This document shows, one piece after another, positions 56,247-64,000 of a stretch of DNA of 64,000 nucleotides; position 1 is the first letter of the stretch; each line of letters begins with the position of its first letter. A program made the position numbers and the translations under genes. The notes below the pieces were generated by a model. It saw only the letters and a list, made by a program, of their open reading frames with translations, did not search any database and was not told the origin of the DNA. The DNA comes from Candidatus Peregrinibacteria bacterium. GTDB lineage: Bacteria; Patescibacteriota; Gracilibacteria; UM-FILTER-43-11; JACRIE01. Location of the stretch: NCBI GenBank assembly GCA_016220165.1, contig JACRIE010000022.1, forward strand, positions 1 through 64,000. The letters are read 5' to 3'.

Positions 56247-56831
56247 ATGTCTCATCAAATCAAAGATTTTAGCCATCTCATAGGCAAGCTCGAAGGTCTG
56301 AGCGCGCCTCAAATTGAAGCCCATCTGGGTCTTTACGCAGGCTACATTAAAAAACTCAACGAAATCGAAGGAAAACTCGCCAAGGCGGACCGTAGTCTTG
56401 CCAATTACTCCTTCGGCGAGTACAGCGAACTCAAGCGCCGGGAAGTCGTCGCCTTCAACGGCGCCTATCTGCACCAGGCGTATTTCGAAAACCTGAGTGG
56501 CGGCAACCGCGGCAAAAGATCCGAGGCATTTGAGGAGGCAGTCATCGCCTCGTTCGGCTCCGTCGAGGATTACCTCAAAGACCTCAAGGCCTCCGGAATC
56601 TCAACCCCCGGTTGGGTGCTCACCACCAAGAATAAAGTGGACGGCATGCTCCACAACTACATCCTATTCGAGCACCACATCGGCTTGCCCGCCTATCAAG
56701 ACATCGTCCTCGCGCTCGACTGCTGGGAGCATGCTTACATGATTGACTACGGAACCAAAAAAGCGGATTATCTGGAAACCTTCCTCTTAAATACTGACTG
56801 GAACGTGGTGAATAAACGGTTTAAAAATTAA
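56247..56831 (+). CDS. Superoxide dismutase (Fe/Mn)
   Basis: 194 residues. All four metal ligands can be placed: His in PQIEAHLGLYAGYIKKLNE, His in GAYLHQAYFENLSGG, and Asp and His in LALDCWEHAYMIDYGTKK. Fe versus Mn cannot be decided. It lies 8 bases after korB, which is oxygen-sensitive, so joint expression would make sense. A dnaJ gene follows 5 bases later. Confidence 0.9.
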   Translation: MSHQIKDFSHLIGKLEGLSAPQIEAHLGLYAGYIKKLNEIEGKLAKADRSLANYSFGEYSELKRREVVAFNGAYLHQAYFENLSGGNRGKRSEAFEEAVIASFGSVEDYLKDLKASGISTPGWVLTTKNKVDGMLHNYILFEHHIGLPAYQDIVLALDCWEHAYMIDYGTKKADYLETFLLNTDWNVVNKRFKN

Positions 56832-56836
56832 TTGAA

Positions 56837-57961
56837 ATGGACGACCTCTACAAAATTCTCGGCGTCGATAAAAAGACGGACGTATCGGAAATCAAGCGCG
56901 CCTATCGCAAACTGGCGCAAAAATATCATCCGGACGTCAGCGGCAAAAAGGACGCGGAGACCGAAAAAAAATTTAAAGAAATCAACCAGGCCTATGAAGT
57001 CCTGAGCGATCCGCAAAAACGCGCCCAATACGACCAGTTTGGCTCCGTGGGCAACGGCCCGGCGGGCCCGGGAGGGTTCGATTTCAATGGATTTGATTTC
57101 GGAAATTTCAACGGCGCGTTCGATTTCGGAAGTTCTTTCGGCGACATTTTCAGCTCAGTTTTCGGAAGAGGAACACGGAGGGGGTCGGCCGGCCCGGAAC
57201 GCGGGGACGACATTGAAATCGCGATCAACGTCTCATTCGAAGAGTCCGTGCAGGGAACCGAAAAACCCATCGAATACTCCCGCCTCATTCTCTGCGCACA
57301 CTGCAAAGGAAAAGGCGCTGAGCCCGGAAGTAAGATCGTGACCTGCCACACGTGCCAGGGCACGGGCCAACAGATACGTGTTCAACGCACGCCGTTGGGG
57401 CAAATCCAAACCGCCACCGTCTGCAGAACATGCGAAGGAAGCGGAGAAAAAGCCGACAAAAAATGTGCCAAGTGCCACGGCGAAGGAAGAACCCATGAAC
57501 GCAATCGGATCACCGTGAGGATCCCAGCCGGAATTTTTGACAAAGCCGCCATCCGCCTCAACGGAAAAGGAGAAATCGGTCGCCAAGGGGGCGAACCGGG
57601 AGACCTTTACGTACACATCAAAGTCACTCCAAGCCGTGAATTTGAACGAGTAAAAGACGACATCCATACCACGCGAAAAATTCACGTGCTTCAGGCGATT
57701 TTGGGAGACGAAATTCAGGTAAAAACCATTCACGGGGACGCCGCGCTTAAGATCCCGGCGGGGACGCCCGGCGGCAAAGTGTTCGAACTTAAAGGATATG
57801 GCGTTCCCAAGGTCGGCGCCGGCACGAAAGGCGATCATTTTATAAAAATAGATGTAGAAATCCCGACGAAGCTCTCTAAAAAAGACCGCGAGCTCTACGA
57901 ACAGCTGGCAAAAGACGCGAAACTAAATATCAAACCGCAATCCAAAGGATTCTTTAATTAA
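56837..57961 (+). CDS. dnaJ: Chaperone DnaJ
   Basis: Co-chaperone of DnaK, 374 residues. J domain DLYKILGVDKKTDVSEIK with HPD in KYHPDVSG; Gly/Phe-rich region (about 70-115); four CxxCxGxG zinc repeats: CAHCKGKG, CHTCQGTG, CRTCEGSG, CAKCHGEG; then the two C-terminal substrate-binding domains. Complete type I DnaJ. dnaK and grpE are not near. Confidence 0.96.
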   Translation: MDDLYKILGVDKKTDVSEIKRAYRKLAQKYHPDVSGKKDAETEKKFKEINQAYEVLSDPQKRAQYDQFGSVGNGPAGPGGFDFNGFDFGNFNGAFDFGSSFGDIFSSVFGRGTRRGSAGPERGDDIEIAINVSFEESVQGTEKPIEYSRLILCAHCKGKGAEPGSKIVTCHTCQGTGQQIRVQRTPLGQIQTATVCRTCEGSGEKADKKCAKCHGEGRTHERNRITVRIPAGIFDKAAIRLNGKGEIGRQGGEPGDLYVHIKVTPSREFERVKDDIHTTRKIHVLQAILGDEIQVKTIHGDAALKIPAGTPGGKVFELKGYGVPKVGAGTKGDHFIKIDVEIPTKLSKKDRELYEQLAKDAKLNIKPQSKGFFN

Positions 57962-57962
57962 T

Positions 57963-58050
57963 TCGGATGGCGGCTCGTATCGTAGCTCGTATTGTGGGTC
58001 GAATTGTATTGTAGACGACCATCCGAGCCACTATTCGAGCCGCCATCCGA
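57963..58050. repeat. 88-bp hairpin repeat (family D), copy 1
   Basis: TCGGATGGCGGCTCG (57963-57977) pairs exactly with CGAGCCGCCATCCGA (58036-58050). The inside carries GTAGCTCGTATTGTGGG and GTAGACGACCATCCGAGCC. An inverted relative lies at 60602-60672. It may end the dnaJ transcript. Confidence 0.75.
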
Positions 58051-58065
58051 GTCGCAATACGAAAT

Positions 58066-58857
58066 ATGAATATTTTATTCATCGGCGATATCTTCGGGCG
58101 ACCGGGGCGTGAGACGATCCAAAAAATCGTTTCGACCCTCAAAAAAGAACGAGCCATCGACCTCGTGATCGCGAATGGGGAAAACATGGCTCACGGAAAA
58201 GGGGTCAATTTAAAAGCCTATCGGGAACTTGAGAAAGAAATCGATCTTTTTACAACGGGAAATCATACCTGGGCGGATGAAAAAATCCTAGCCGAAGTAA
58301 ACAAAGAAAACACGAAAATCCTAAGACCCGCCAACTTCCCGCCGGGCAATCATGGCAAAGGGTTTCAGGTGATTGAAAAGGAAAGGCGTAAAATCCTCGT
58401 CATCAACCTGATCGGCCGCGTGTTTTCGAAGCATCATTACGACTGCCCCTTTCGAACCGTCGATGGAATTCTAAAACAATTTGAGCATAAAAAAATGGAC
58501 GCCATTCTGATCGATTTTCATGCCGAAGCGACCAGCGAAAAAATCGCCATGAAGCACTTCGTGAATGGCCGCGTCACCGCGCTTTTTGGGACACACACGC
58601 ATGTCCAAACCGCCGATGCTGAAATTACGTCAGAAGGTATGGCTTACATGACAGATGTAGGAATGGTAGGGCCCGCCGACTCCGTTATTGGCATTGAAAA
58701 AAATGAAATCGTAAAAAGTTTTATTTATCAAACTCCCTTTAAAATTGTCGTTCCGTCCGGACCTTGTATTTTCAATGCTGTTATGATAGAAGTGGATGAA
58801 AAAAAAGCTCATACAAAAGCCATTAGCCCGATTCATTTTTTTCTAAAAAATATCTAG
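58066..58857 (+). CDS. ymdB: YmdB-family metallophosphoesterase
   Basis: 263 residues, di-metal phosphodiesterase; Bacillus YmdB cleaves 2',3'-cyclic nucleotides and affects biofilm and motility. Metal ligands: FIGDIFGRPGR (Asp), IANGENMAHGKG (Glu/Asn), TTGNHTWADE (Asn-His), IDFHAEATSEK, FGTHTHVQTADA. Full length. It starts 16 bases after repeat D1 and runs 6 bases ahead of ctpA. Confidence 0.92.
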   Translation: MNILFIGDIFGRPGRETIQKIVSTLKKERAIDLVIANGENMAHGKGVNLKAYRELEKEIDLFTTGNHTWADEKILAEVNKENTKILRPANFPPGNHGKGFQVIEKERRKILVINLIGRVFSKHHYDCPFRTVDGILKQFEHKKMDAILIDFHAEATSEKIAMKHFVNGRVTALFGTHTHVQTADAEITSEGMAYMTDVGMVGPADSVIGIEKNEIVKSFIYQTPFKIVVPSGPCIFNAVMIEVDEKKAHTKAISPIHFFLKNI

Positions 58858-58863
58858 CGCACT

Positions 58864-60120
58864 ATGAACACACCCTTTCAATCATTCAAAAGACAACACA
58901 AAGAAAGCCCTTCCGCTCCAAAATATGTGGGGCTGCTTATTCTGGTGTTTTTTGTATTCATCCTTGGATGGAATGTGGGCGCCAGCCACATGCGCATTCA
59001 GCTGGAAAAAGTGCAGAAAACCAACATTTATTCAGCGACCGACAGTCTCCTTCTGAAAAATATCGACATGGATCTTTTTTGGGACGCGTGGCAGATCCTC
59101 AATGACAAATATGCTGATCCGGATTCCATAAATTATAACAAAATGTTAGATGGAGCTATTCATGGACTCGTTACCTCCTTTGGCGATCCTTACACAGCCT
59201 ACATGAACCCTAAAGAAAATCAGGAATTCCAAAATAATCTTGAAGGAATGCTGGATGGCGGCATTGGCGCGGAGCTTACTTTAAAAAACAATCAGCTAAC
59301 GGTTGTATCTCCGCTTAAAAAATCCCCGGCATCGCGAGCGGGTCTCCAGCCTGAAGATGTCATCATAAAAATAAACGGTCAGCCTTCCGGAAATTTCACC
59401 TTGGAACAAGCGGTGAATAAGATCCGTGGTCCGAAGGGTTCTCCGGTTACGCTCACAATTCTCCGAAAAAACACGGAAAAATCTTTCGAGATTCGTATAG
59501 TGCGGGACGCCATTAATATCGACTCAGTGAATTGGAGGATGAAAGACAATATAGCGATTATCGAAATCAATCAATTCAGCAATAAAACACAGGAAGAATT
59601 TAGTCAGGCCATTAACAAAGCGCTCAGTAAAAGCCCTCAGGGACTTATCTTGGATCTAAGATTCAATGGGGGTGGCTATCTGGACAGTGCCGTGGCAATC
59701 GCCTCTGAATTTATTGAAAAGGGGAAAGTCGTTACGATTAAAAAACGTGATCCTGCCGACGACGAAGTCATTTATGTTAATGGGAAAGCGCGCGTCACCA
59801 CGCTTCCCATGGTCGTGCTCATTAACAAAGGAAGTGCTTCCGCCTCTGAAATCGTTGCGGGCGCGTTACAGGATTATAAACGCGCCTATCTCATCGGGGA
59901 ACAAAGCTTTGGAAAGGGAACCGTTCAGGAAGTAGACAATCTGATTGGCGGTTCAAGTCTTCGTGTTACTATCGCTAAATGGTATACGCCGAACGACAAA
60001 AATATTACGGAAGTCGGTATCACGCCGAATTTAACCGTTGCACGCACAACCGACGATTTTCAGAAAGGTCGCGATCCGCAATTGGACGCCGCGTTTAAAT
60101 ATCTGAACGAAAATCATTAA
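58864..60120 (+). CDS. ctpA: S41-family C-terminal processing peptidase
   Basis: Membrane-anchored exterior serine protease. Helix YVGLLILVFFVFILGWNVGA near residues 20-40, PDZ domain (SPASRAGLQPEDVIIKINGQ), then the Ser-Lys dyad: NKGSASASEIVAGALQ (Ser about 323) and GEQSFGKGTVQ (Lys about 348). 418 residues. It processes or degrades envelope proteins. Convergent with nrdR, with 6 bases between them. Confidence 0.95.
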   Translation: MNTPFQSFKRQHKESPSAPKYVGLLILVFFVFILGWNVGASHMRIQLEKVQKTNIYSATDSLLLKNIDMDLFWDAWQILNDKYADPDSINYNKMLDGAIHGLVTSFGDPYTAYMNPKENQEFQNNLEGMLDGGIGAELTLKNNQLTVVSPLKKSPASRAGLQPEDVIIKINGQPSGNFTLEQAVNKIRGPKGSPVTLTILRKNTEKSFEIRIVRDAINIDSVNWRMKDNIAIIEINQFSNKTQEEFSQAINKALSKSPQGLILDLRFNGGGYLDSAVAIASEFIEKGKVVTIKKRDPADDEVIYVNGKARVTTLPMVVLINKGSASASEIVAGALQDYKRAYLIGEQSFGKGTVQEVDNLIGGSSLRVTIAKWYTPNDKNITEVGITPNLTVARTTDDFQKGRDPQLDAAFKYLNENH

Positions 60121-60126
60121 ATAGGA

Positions 60127-60573
60127 TTATTTGAGGAGCTTTCCCAATTCTTCTTTAAATTCTTCCACGTCTTTAAACTGCCGATACACGCTGGCGAAAC
60201 GGATGTAGGCGATGTGGTCGAGAGCTTTGAGCGCTTTCATGACATCTTCTCCGATCGTTTGGCTGGAGATCATTTTCTTATTGGCGCTCCAGCGCTCTTC
60301 AAGGCCGCTGATCATGTCGTCTATTTGATTTTGAGTGACAGGCCGTTTTCCACAGGCGATCCAGATGCCGCTTTCCAGTTTACTGCGATTGTAGGGCTCA
60401 AACGTCGCGTCCTTTTTCTTAACCATTAAACTCGCCATTTCAGCCCGCTCAAAGGTGGTGAAACGTCGGCCGCATTGATCGCATTCGCGTCGTCGTCGGA
60501 TCACGCGCCCCTGCTCGGTTAGACGGGAATCGATCACCTTGGTATCCAGATTTTTACACTTGGGGCATTGCAT
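60127..60573 (-). CDS. nrdR: Transcriptional repressor NrdR
   Basis: Senses dATP/ATP and represses ribonucleotide reductase genes. Zinc ribbon MQCPKCKNLDTKVIDSR with RRECDQCGRRFTTFER, then an ATP-cone (KKDATFEPYNRSKLESGIWI, IASVYRQFKDVEEF in the form YIRFASVYRQF). 148 residues. Its target genes are not in the window. A family-D repeat lies upstream. Confidence 0.95.
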   Translation of the reverse strand: MQCPKCKNLDTKVIDSRLTEQGRVIRRRRECDQCGRRFTTFERAEMASLMVKKKDATFEPYNRSKLESGIWIACGKRPVTQNQIDDMISGLEERWSANKKMISSQTIGEDVMKALKALDHIAYIRFASVYRQFKDVEEFKEELGKLLK

Positions 60574-60601
60574 AATTTCGTATAGTAGCTAGAATAGTTG
60601 A

Positions 60602-60672
60602 TCGGATAGTGGCTCGGATGGTCGTCTACAATTGGATCTACAATACGAGCTACGATACGAGCCGCTATTCGA
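60602..60672. repeat. Hairpin repeat (family D), copy 2, inverted relative of 57963-58050
   Basis: CGGATAGTGGCTCGGATGG, GTCGTCTACAAT and TACAATACGAGCTACGATAC GAGCCGC. Two blocks of about 25 bases are identical to the reverse complement of copy 1. Confidence 0.75.
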
Positions 60673-61821
60673 TTATAATTTACGATACATTTCCAGCGCG
60701 AAGTTGTCTGTCATTCCGGCAACGTAATCCTTGACAAGGATAGCGCGAGGCTCGGTCCGATCCGCGCGCGGATCCAAAGGAATCGCTTCAAAATGATCCA
60801 TAAAATACGCGAAAAGAACCTGGATCGCTTTTTGACCGGTCAAATTATATTTGGTCACCCCTTCGGACTGATAAAAATGACTGTGGAGAAACATTTTAAG
60901 CTCATCATTCATCATTTGCATCTCGGGCGAAAAGGCAATGAGCGGCGCGGCGGTTTGATAAACATCCTCAAGCGTCCGAATAAAATGATGATTAAGAAGC
61001 GCATCGCTGTGACGGCAGACATCATGAATCATGAGCTTAATCAAAGCGCTTACCGTCATCGAGATCCAAACCTCTTCACCCGGCTCCATGGTTACTCCCT
61101 CTTGGGCTTTTTTCCAGAGAGCGATTCCATTAAGTTTTTTAACAGTCAGAATTCCCGAACGTAATCCGTCGTCAATGTCATGATTTTGATAAGCGATCTC
61201 GTCGGCCAGATTCACAAGCTGGGCTTCCAGAGAAGCCATGGGATGATCAATCTCCACCCCTGAAGGCGCGGATCCAAATCCGCGCTTTGGGGGATGATCG
61301 TACGTCGTGCGGTGTTTGATGAGCCCGTCGCGGACCTCGTACGTCAGATTGAGTCCGATAAAATCGGCATACCGATACTCCAACCGCTCGACAATGCGCA
61401 GACTTTGCTCGTTGTGCTCAAAACGAAGGCCGTACGGCTGCATCATTTCATGAAGGGTTGTCTCCCCTGCGTGACCGAAAGGCGTGTGTCCCAGATCATG
61501 CGCCAAGGCGATCGTCTCGGCCAGATCTTCGTTGAGCCCAAGCGTCCTCGCCATGTCGCGGCTGATTTGCGCCACCTCCATGCTATGCATCATGCGTGAC
61601 CGGTAGTGGTCGCCGTAATGCGCCACAAAAACCTGAGTTTTGCCCTTGGAACGACGAAACGCCTTGGAATGAATCACGCGATCACGATCGCGTTGAAAAG
61701 AAGTACGGGTAAGATCGGATTTTTCCGTATAAAAACGTCCGCGCGATTGCCCGCTTTTCACCGCATACGACGCCAAACGGGATACCTCCTGCGCTTCAAG
61801 TTGGGAACGTGTAAAAATCAT
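60673..61821 (-). CDS. dgt: Deoxyguanosinetriphosphate triphosphohydrolase-like protein (HD domain)
   Basis: Hydrolyses dNTPs to nucleoside and triphosphate; helps balance nucleotide pools. HD motif residues: HSMEVAQISRDMAR (first His), LAHDLGHTPFGHAGE (His-Asp), and LVNLADEIAYQNHDIDDGLR (late Asp). The N terminus has TSFQRDRDRVIHSKAFRR. 382 residues. An in-frame palindrome (61266-61285) adds about 15 residues at the loop after TTYDHPP. Confidence 0.92.
   Translation of the reverse strand: MIFTRSQLEAQEVSRLASYAVKSGQSRGRFYTEKSDLTRTSFQRDRDRVIHSKAFRRSKGKTQVFVAHYGDHYRSRMMHSMEVAQISRDMARTLGLNEDLAETIALAHDLGHTPFGHAGETTLHEMMQPYGLRFEHNEQSLRIVERLEYRYADFIGLNLTYEVRDGLIKHRTTYDHPPKRGFGSAPSGVEIDHPMASLEAQLVNLADEIAYQNHDIDDGLRSGILTVKKLNGIALWKKAQEGVTMEPGEEVWISMTVSALIKLMIHDVCRHSDALLNHHFIRTLEDVYQTAAPLIAFSPEMQMMNDELKMFLHSHFYQSEGVTKYNLTGQKAIQVLFAYFMDHFEAIPLDPRADRTEPRAILVKDYVAGMTDNFALEMYRKL
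61266..61285. repeat. In-frame palindrome inside dgt
   Basis: GCGCGGAT-CCAA-ATCCGCGC: an 8-bp perfect stem. It encodes part of RGFGSAPSG, at a loop that is shorter in other Dgt proteins as I recall them. Confidence 0.6.
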
Positions 61822-61887
61822 TCTAAGATGGCCTTACAAGCGTATTTACGTTATCATATTTCCGTTGAATTTGTAATTGGGTTTTAA

Positions 61888-62475
61888 ATGCACGAACTTG
61901 AATTCCGTCGACAAATTTTGCACACGATTTATGGATTCGTTCTGGTAATCTTGCATTTTTACGGTTTTCTCCCCCTGCCTTTACTTTTTCTCATCATTTT
62001 AGGGGGGGCGCTAACATCATGGCTGGTTCTAAAGAAAAAAGCTTCCTTCGTGGAACGTTTGTTGCGAATTTTTGAACGCGAGCATCATCTTTTAAATTTC
62101 CCGGGGCGCGGCATGCTTTTTTTCACGATCGGCTCTTTTCTAGTACTATGGATTTTTGAAAAGACGCCGGAAACAGCCTATGCCGGAATTCTAATCTTAA
62201 GCGTTGGCGATTCACTGACCAATGTCGTTGGTCGGCAATGGGGGCGTATCAAAACTCGCCTCAATCCCCATAAATATCTGGAAGGAACGCTGGTGGGGAT
62301 TTTGGGATGCCTTCCTATCGCGTACTATTTTTCTCATAATATTTTTGCCGCCCTGGCGACCGCCTGCGTGGCTATGTTTCTGGAAATCCCGAATATCCGC
62401 ATATTCGGCTTTGAAATCGACGACAATCTCATTATTCCCCTCGGAGCGAGTATTACCTTATCTTTTTTTACTTGA
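61888..62475 (+). CDS. Polyprenol/dolichol-kinase-like membrane protein
   Basis: 195 residues with six or more hydrophobic helices. HELEFRRQILHTIYGF near the start, then LSVGDSLTNVVGRQWGRIK and NPHKYLEGTLVGILGC: the aspartate motif and KxxEGT of the SEC59/VTE5 CTP-dependent lipid kinase group. It may phosphorylate a polyprenol or diacylglycerol. The stop overlaps yraN by 4 bases. Confidence 0.82.
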   Translation: MHELEFRRQILHTIYGFVLVILHFYGFLPLPLLFLIILGGALTSWLVLKKKASFVERLLRIFEREHHLLNFPGRGMLFFTIGSFLVLWIFEKTPETAYAGILILSVGDSLTNVVGRQWGRIKTRLNPHKYLEGTLVGILGCLPIAYYFSHNIFAALATACVAMFLEIPNIRIFGFEIDDNLIIPLGASITLSFFT

Positions 62476-62834
62476 TGCGAAATCAGATCTCAGGACAAAA
62501 TGGGGAAGATGTCGCGCTGGAATACCTGCGTCAAAAAGGCTATACAATCCTCGGGAGAAACTACCGGAAACGCTGCGGAGAGATCGATCTGATCGCCTTT
62601 GATCCGACGAATAAAGAGCTGACATTCATTGAAGTTAAACTACGAAAAAATCTCGTCTTCGGAACACCTGAAGAATCAATCACGGCCAAAAAATGGCAAC
62701 GGATCATCAAGACCGCGCAGTGGTGGCTTAATGAAAAAAAACGGGCGGAAACGCGCTGGCGAGTCGATCTAATCGCCATCGAATACATCAACGATAAAAT
62801 AAATATCAATCACATTCAAAATATCAGCCTATGA
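62472..62834 (+). CDS. YraN/UPF0102 nuclease-fold protein
   Basis: 120 residues: ISGQNGEDVALEYLRQKGYT, LGRNYRKRCGEIDLIAFDP, LTFIEVKLRKN. E...D...ExK is the PD-(D/E)xK-like site of UPF0102, whose members are thought to act on DNA. Overlaps both neighbours by 4 bases. Confidence 0.9.
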   Translation: MMRNQISGQNGEDVALEYLRQKGYTILGRNYRKRCGEIDLIAFDPTNKELTFIEVKLRKNLVFGTPEESITAKKWQRIIKTAQWWLNEKKRAETRWRVDLIAIEYINDKININHIQNISL

Positions 62835-63730
62835 ATCGATGGAAACAACTGCTCTTCGTGAGCCCCTTTCTTCTGGCGATCATTCTCATTATCGTCTGGT
62901 TCTACGTGCTCGATAAAGGGGATGTCCGCATTCAAACCAATGTGAGAAACGCCACAGTGGATAGTGAAAACAAAACGATTCCCTGTGTCAAAAAACAATG
63001 TCTTCTAACATTAAAAACAGGGCCGCACCTTCTCACGATTAAAAAGGATGGCTATCATCCCGCCACCAAAGCAATAGGCGTGGAACGAAACAAGACGACA
63101 GACCTAACGATCACCCTTCTTAAAATAGCACAATTGATTTCGGTCGAGGGAAGCCCAAGGTTCCCCGCCGCGGCGGGCGAGGGGAATTTGGTCTTTCTGG
63201 ATCCCGCTGATAATCGCGTCAAAATACAAAAAAAAGAAGGCGTTAAGGTCATCACGAGTCTTATCAATATCAAAGGAGCTCTGACATTTTACACGTCACC
63301 TAGCGAAGAATGGACTATAGGACAAAATGGAGCCGACTTATATCTAATGAATATCATAAAAGGGACGCGTCAAAAAAAACCTCTTTCTGAAATAGCCTAT
63401 AGCATCAACTGGGCTCCTGATAATGCGGGAATTTTATACAACAATGAAGCCAAACAGATTTTTATGTTAAATACGACAGGAGAAACACGGCCTCTCAATG
63501 CTACAATCGACATCTCTTTGATAGGCTGGATTGATCCGCAGCGTTTTATTTATATTACGGTAGACAACGGATTAACCTCCATAAACGTTTTTGATATCTC
63601 TTCGGGTGTCACAGAACAACTAATAACTAAAACCAATTTTTTGATCGACGTCATTCAATGGGATGAAACACAAAAAACTACTTATTTTCATGAAAATAAA
63701 GAAAAAAAATGGTATCGTTTAGAACTTTAG
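62831..63730 (+). CDS. PEGA-domain membrane-anchored protein with propeller-like C terminus
   Basis: 299 residues. N-terminal membrane helix (LLFVSPFLLAIILIIVWFYV), PEGA-like module (CLLTLKTGPHLLTIKKDGYHPATKAI), then repeated strands with W/D pattern (YSINWAPDNAGILYNNEAKQ, IGWIDPQRFIYITVDNG, VIQWDETQKTTYF), like a partial TolB/WD propeller. An in-frame palindrome (63161-63186) lies between the two parts. Function unknown; an envelope-binding role is likely. Confidence 0.75.
   Translation: MNRWKQLLFVSPFLLAIILIIVWFYVLDKGDVRIQTNVRNATVDSENKTIPCVKKQCLLTLKTGPHLLTIKKDGYHPATKAIGVERNKTTDLTITLLKIAQLISVEGSPRFPAAAGEGNLVFLDPADNRVKIQKKEGVKVITSLINIKGALTFYTSPSEEWTIGQNGADLYLMNIIKGTRQKKPLSEIAYSINWAPDNAGILYNNEAKQIFMLNTTGETRPLNATIDISLIGWIDPQRFIYITVDNGLTSINVFDISSGVTEQLITKTNFLIDVIQWDETQKTTYFHENKEKKWYRLEL
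63161..63186. repeat. In-frame palindrome inside the PEGA gene
   Basis: CCGCCGCGGCGG (63165-63176) is a perfect 12-bp palindrome within TTCC...GGAA arms. It encodes FPAAAGEG between the PEGA module and the propeller. Confidence 0.7.
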
Positions 63731-63763
63731 GGATTTCTCTATCCTCAATAAAACATATATTTC

Positions 63764-64000
63764 ATGAAGGAGTCTAAAAAAACCGTCAGAATTTTCGCGC
63801 TTGCCTCTTTTTTAAATGACATGGGTTCGGACATGATCGCCCCGCTGTGGCCGGTTTTTGTCACAAGCGTGCTGGGGGCGAATATGGCTATCCTGGGCTT
63901 AATTGATGGCCTTGGAGAGGCCTTAATGTCTCTTTCTCAGGCTATTTCAGGATATATCTCAGATAGAATCAAAAAAAGGAAAGTGTTTGTGTGGTTAGGA
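63764..64000 (+). CDS. MFS transporter, 5' end (cut by window edge)
   Basis: 79 residues visible from ATG 63764; GAAGGAGT lies after, not before, the start, so there is no clear ribosome site. FALASFLNDMGSDMIAPLWPVFV, LGANMAILGLIDGLGEALMSL and YISDRIKKRKVFV give helices 1-2 and the MFS loop motif A (G-Y-x-S-D-R). The pattern SFLNDxxSDMIxPLxPxF is frequent in MFS proteins of unknown substrate. Partial. Confidence 0.82.
   Translation, partial: MKESKKTVRIFALASFLNDMGSDMIAPLWPVFVTSVLGANMAILGLIDGLGEALMSLSQAISGYISDRIKKRKVFVWLG

Overview
The window is a gene-dense bacterial chromosome segment, read with the standard code (TGA is used as a stop). Small gene sizes, a large share of lineage-specific proteins, a DUF4012 protein, a type IV pilus, non-ATG starts and few Shine-Dalgarno sites suggest Candidate Phyla Radiation / Patescibacteria. 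The gene set (ATP synthase, acetyl-CoA synthetase, lactate dehydrogenase, two-subunit 2-oxoacid:ferredoxin oxidoreductase, superoxide dismutase, LexA) is richer than in the smallest members and would fit a Peregrinibacteria-like lineage. That placement is inference; no rRNA or tRNA gene is visible. I also see no CRISPR array and no replication origin.

Layout. 1-8.2 kb: remnant of a type III restriction subunit, a Trm9-like methyltransferase, a WecG/TagA glycosyltransferase, a PH-domain membrane protein, a very large amidase-SpoIID cell-wall enzyme, tsaB and a GT4 glycosyltransferase. 8.2-16.7 kb: a 593-residue protein with beta-carbonic-anhydrase-like metal motifs, pilC, a four-helix-bundle protein, a pseudouridine synthase, two orphan membrane proteins, a patatin and an IS4-family element with 9-bp target duplication. 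16.7-28.3 kb: acs, a DUF4012 protein, nitroreductase, ldh, a helical-repeat orphan, a DinG-exonuclease fusion, rarA and a HicA-type toxin with an unusual partner. 28.3-35.3 kb: the complete F1Fo ATP synthase operon. 35.4-42.2 kb: trxB, infC-rpmI-rplT, yggT, pgeF, nnrD, murB and gltX. 42.2-46.3 kb: a lexA-like gene heading an operon with a fused restriction-methylase and a specificity subunit. 46.3-53.1 kb: a lipoprotein cyclophilin and two divergent type IV pilus operons. 53.1-58 kb: flavodoxin, korA, korB, sod, dnaJ. 58-64 kb: ymdB, ctpA, nrdR, dgt, a polyprenol-kinase-like gene, yraN, a PEGA protein and the start of an MFS transporter.

Metabolism read from the genes: Kor with flavodoxin, Acs and Ldh point to an anaerobic or microaerophilic fermenter exchanging lactate and acetate. 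It couples a proton-type ATP synthase (subunit c lacks the sodium ligands) with oxygen defence (SOD, TrxB).

The most unusual feature is not a gene. The gaps, and several coding regions, are filled with families of short repeated words (GCTAAnnG, TGTCAnnTG, CTCGTCA, AATTTTCAA, TACGAGC) and with perfect or near-perfect palindromes. At least eight palindromes lie in frame inside conserved genes, mostly at domain linkers or loops, in the manner of Rickettsia palindromic elements. The short words also encode the leader peptides of all five prepilin-like proteins. Other points of interest are a LexA-like repressor whose promoter holds a dyad between -35 and -10 and gives a probably leaderless mRNA into a restriction-modification operon, a pseudopilin carrying an NHL-type propeller, and a 39-bp hairpin present twice with compensatory base changes.
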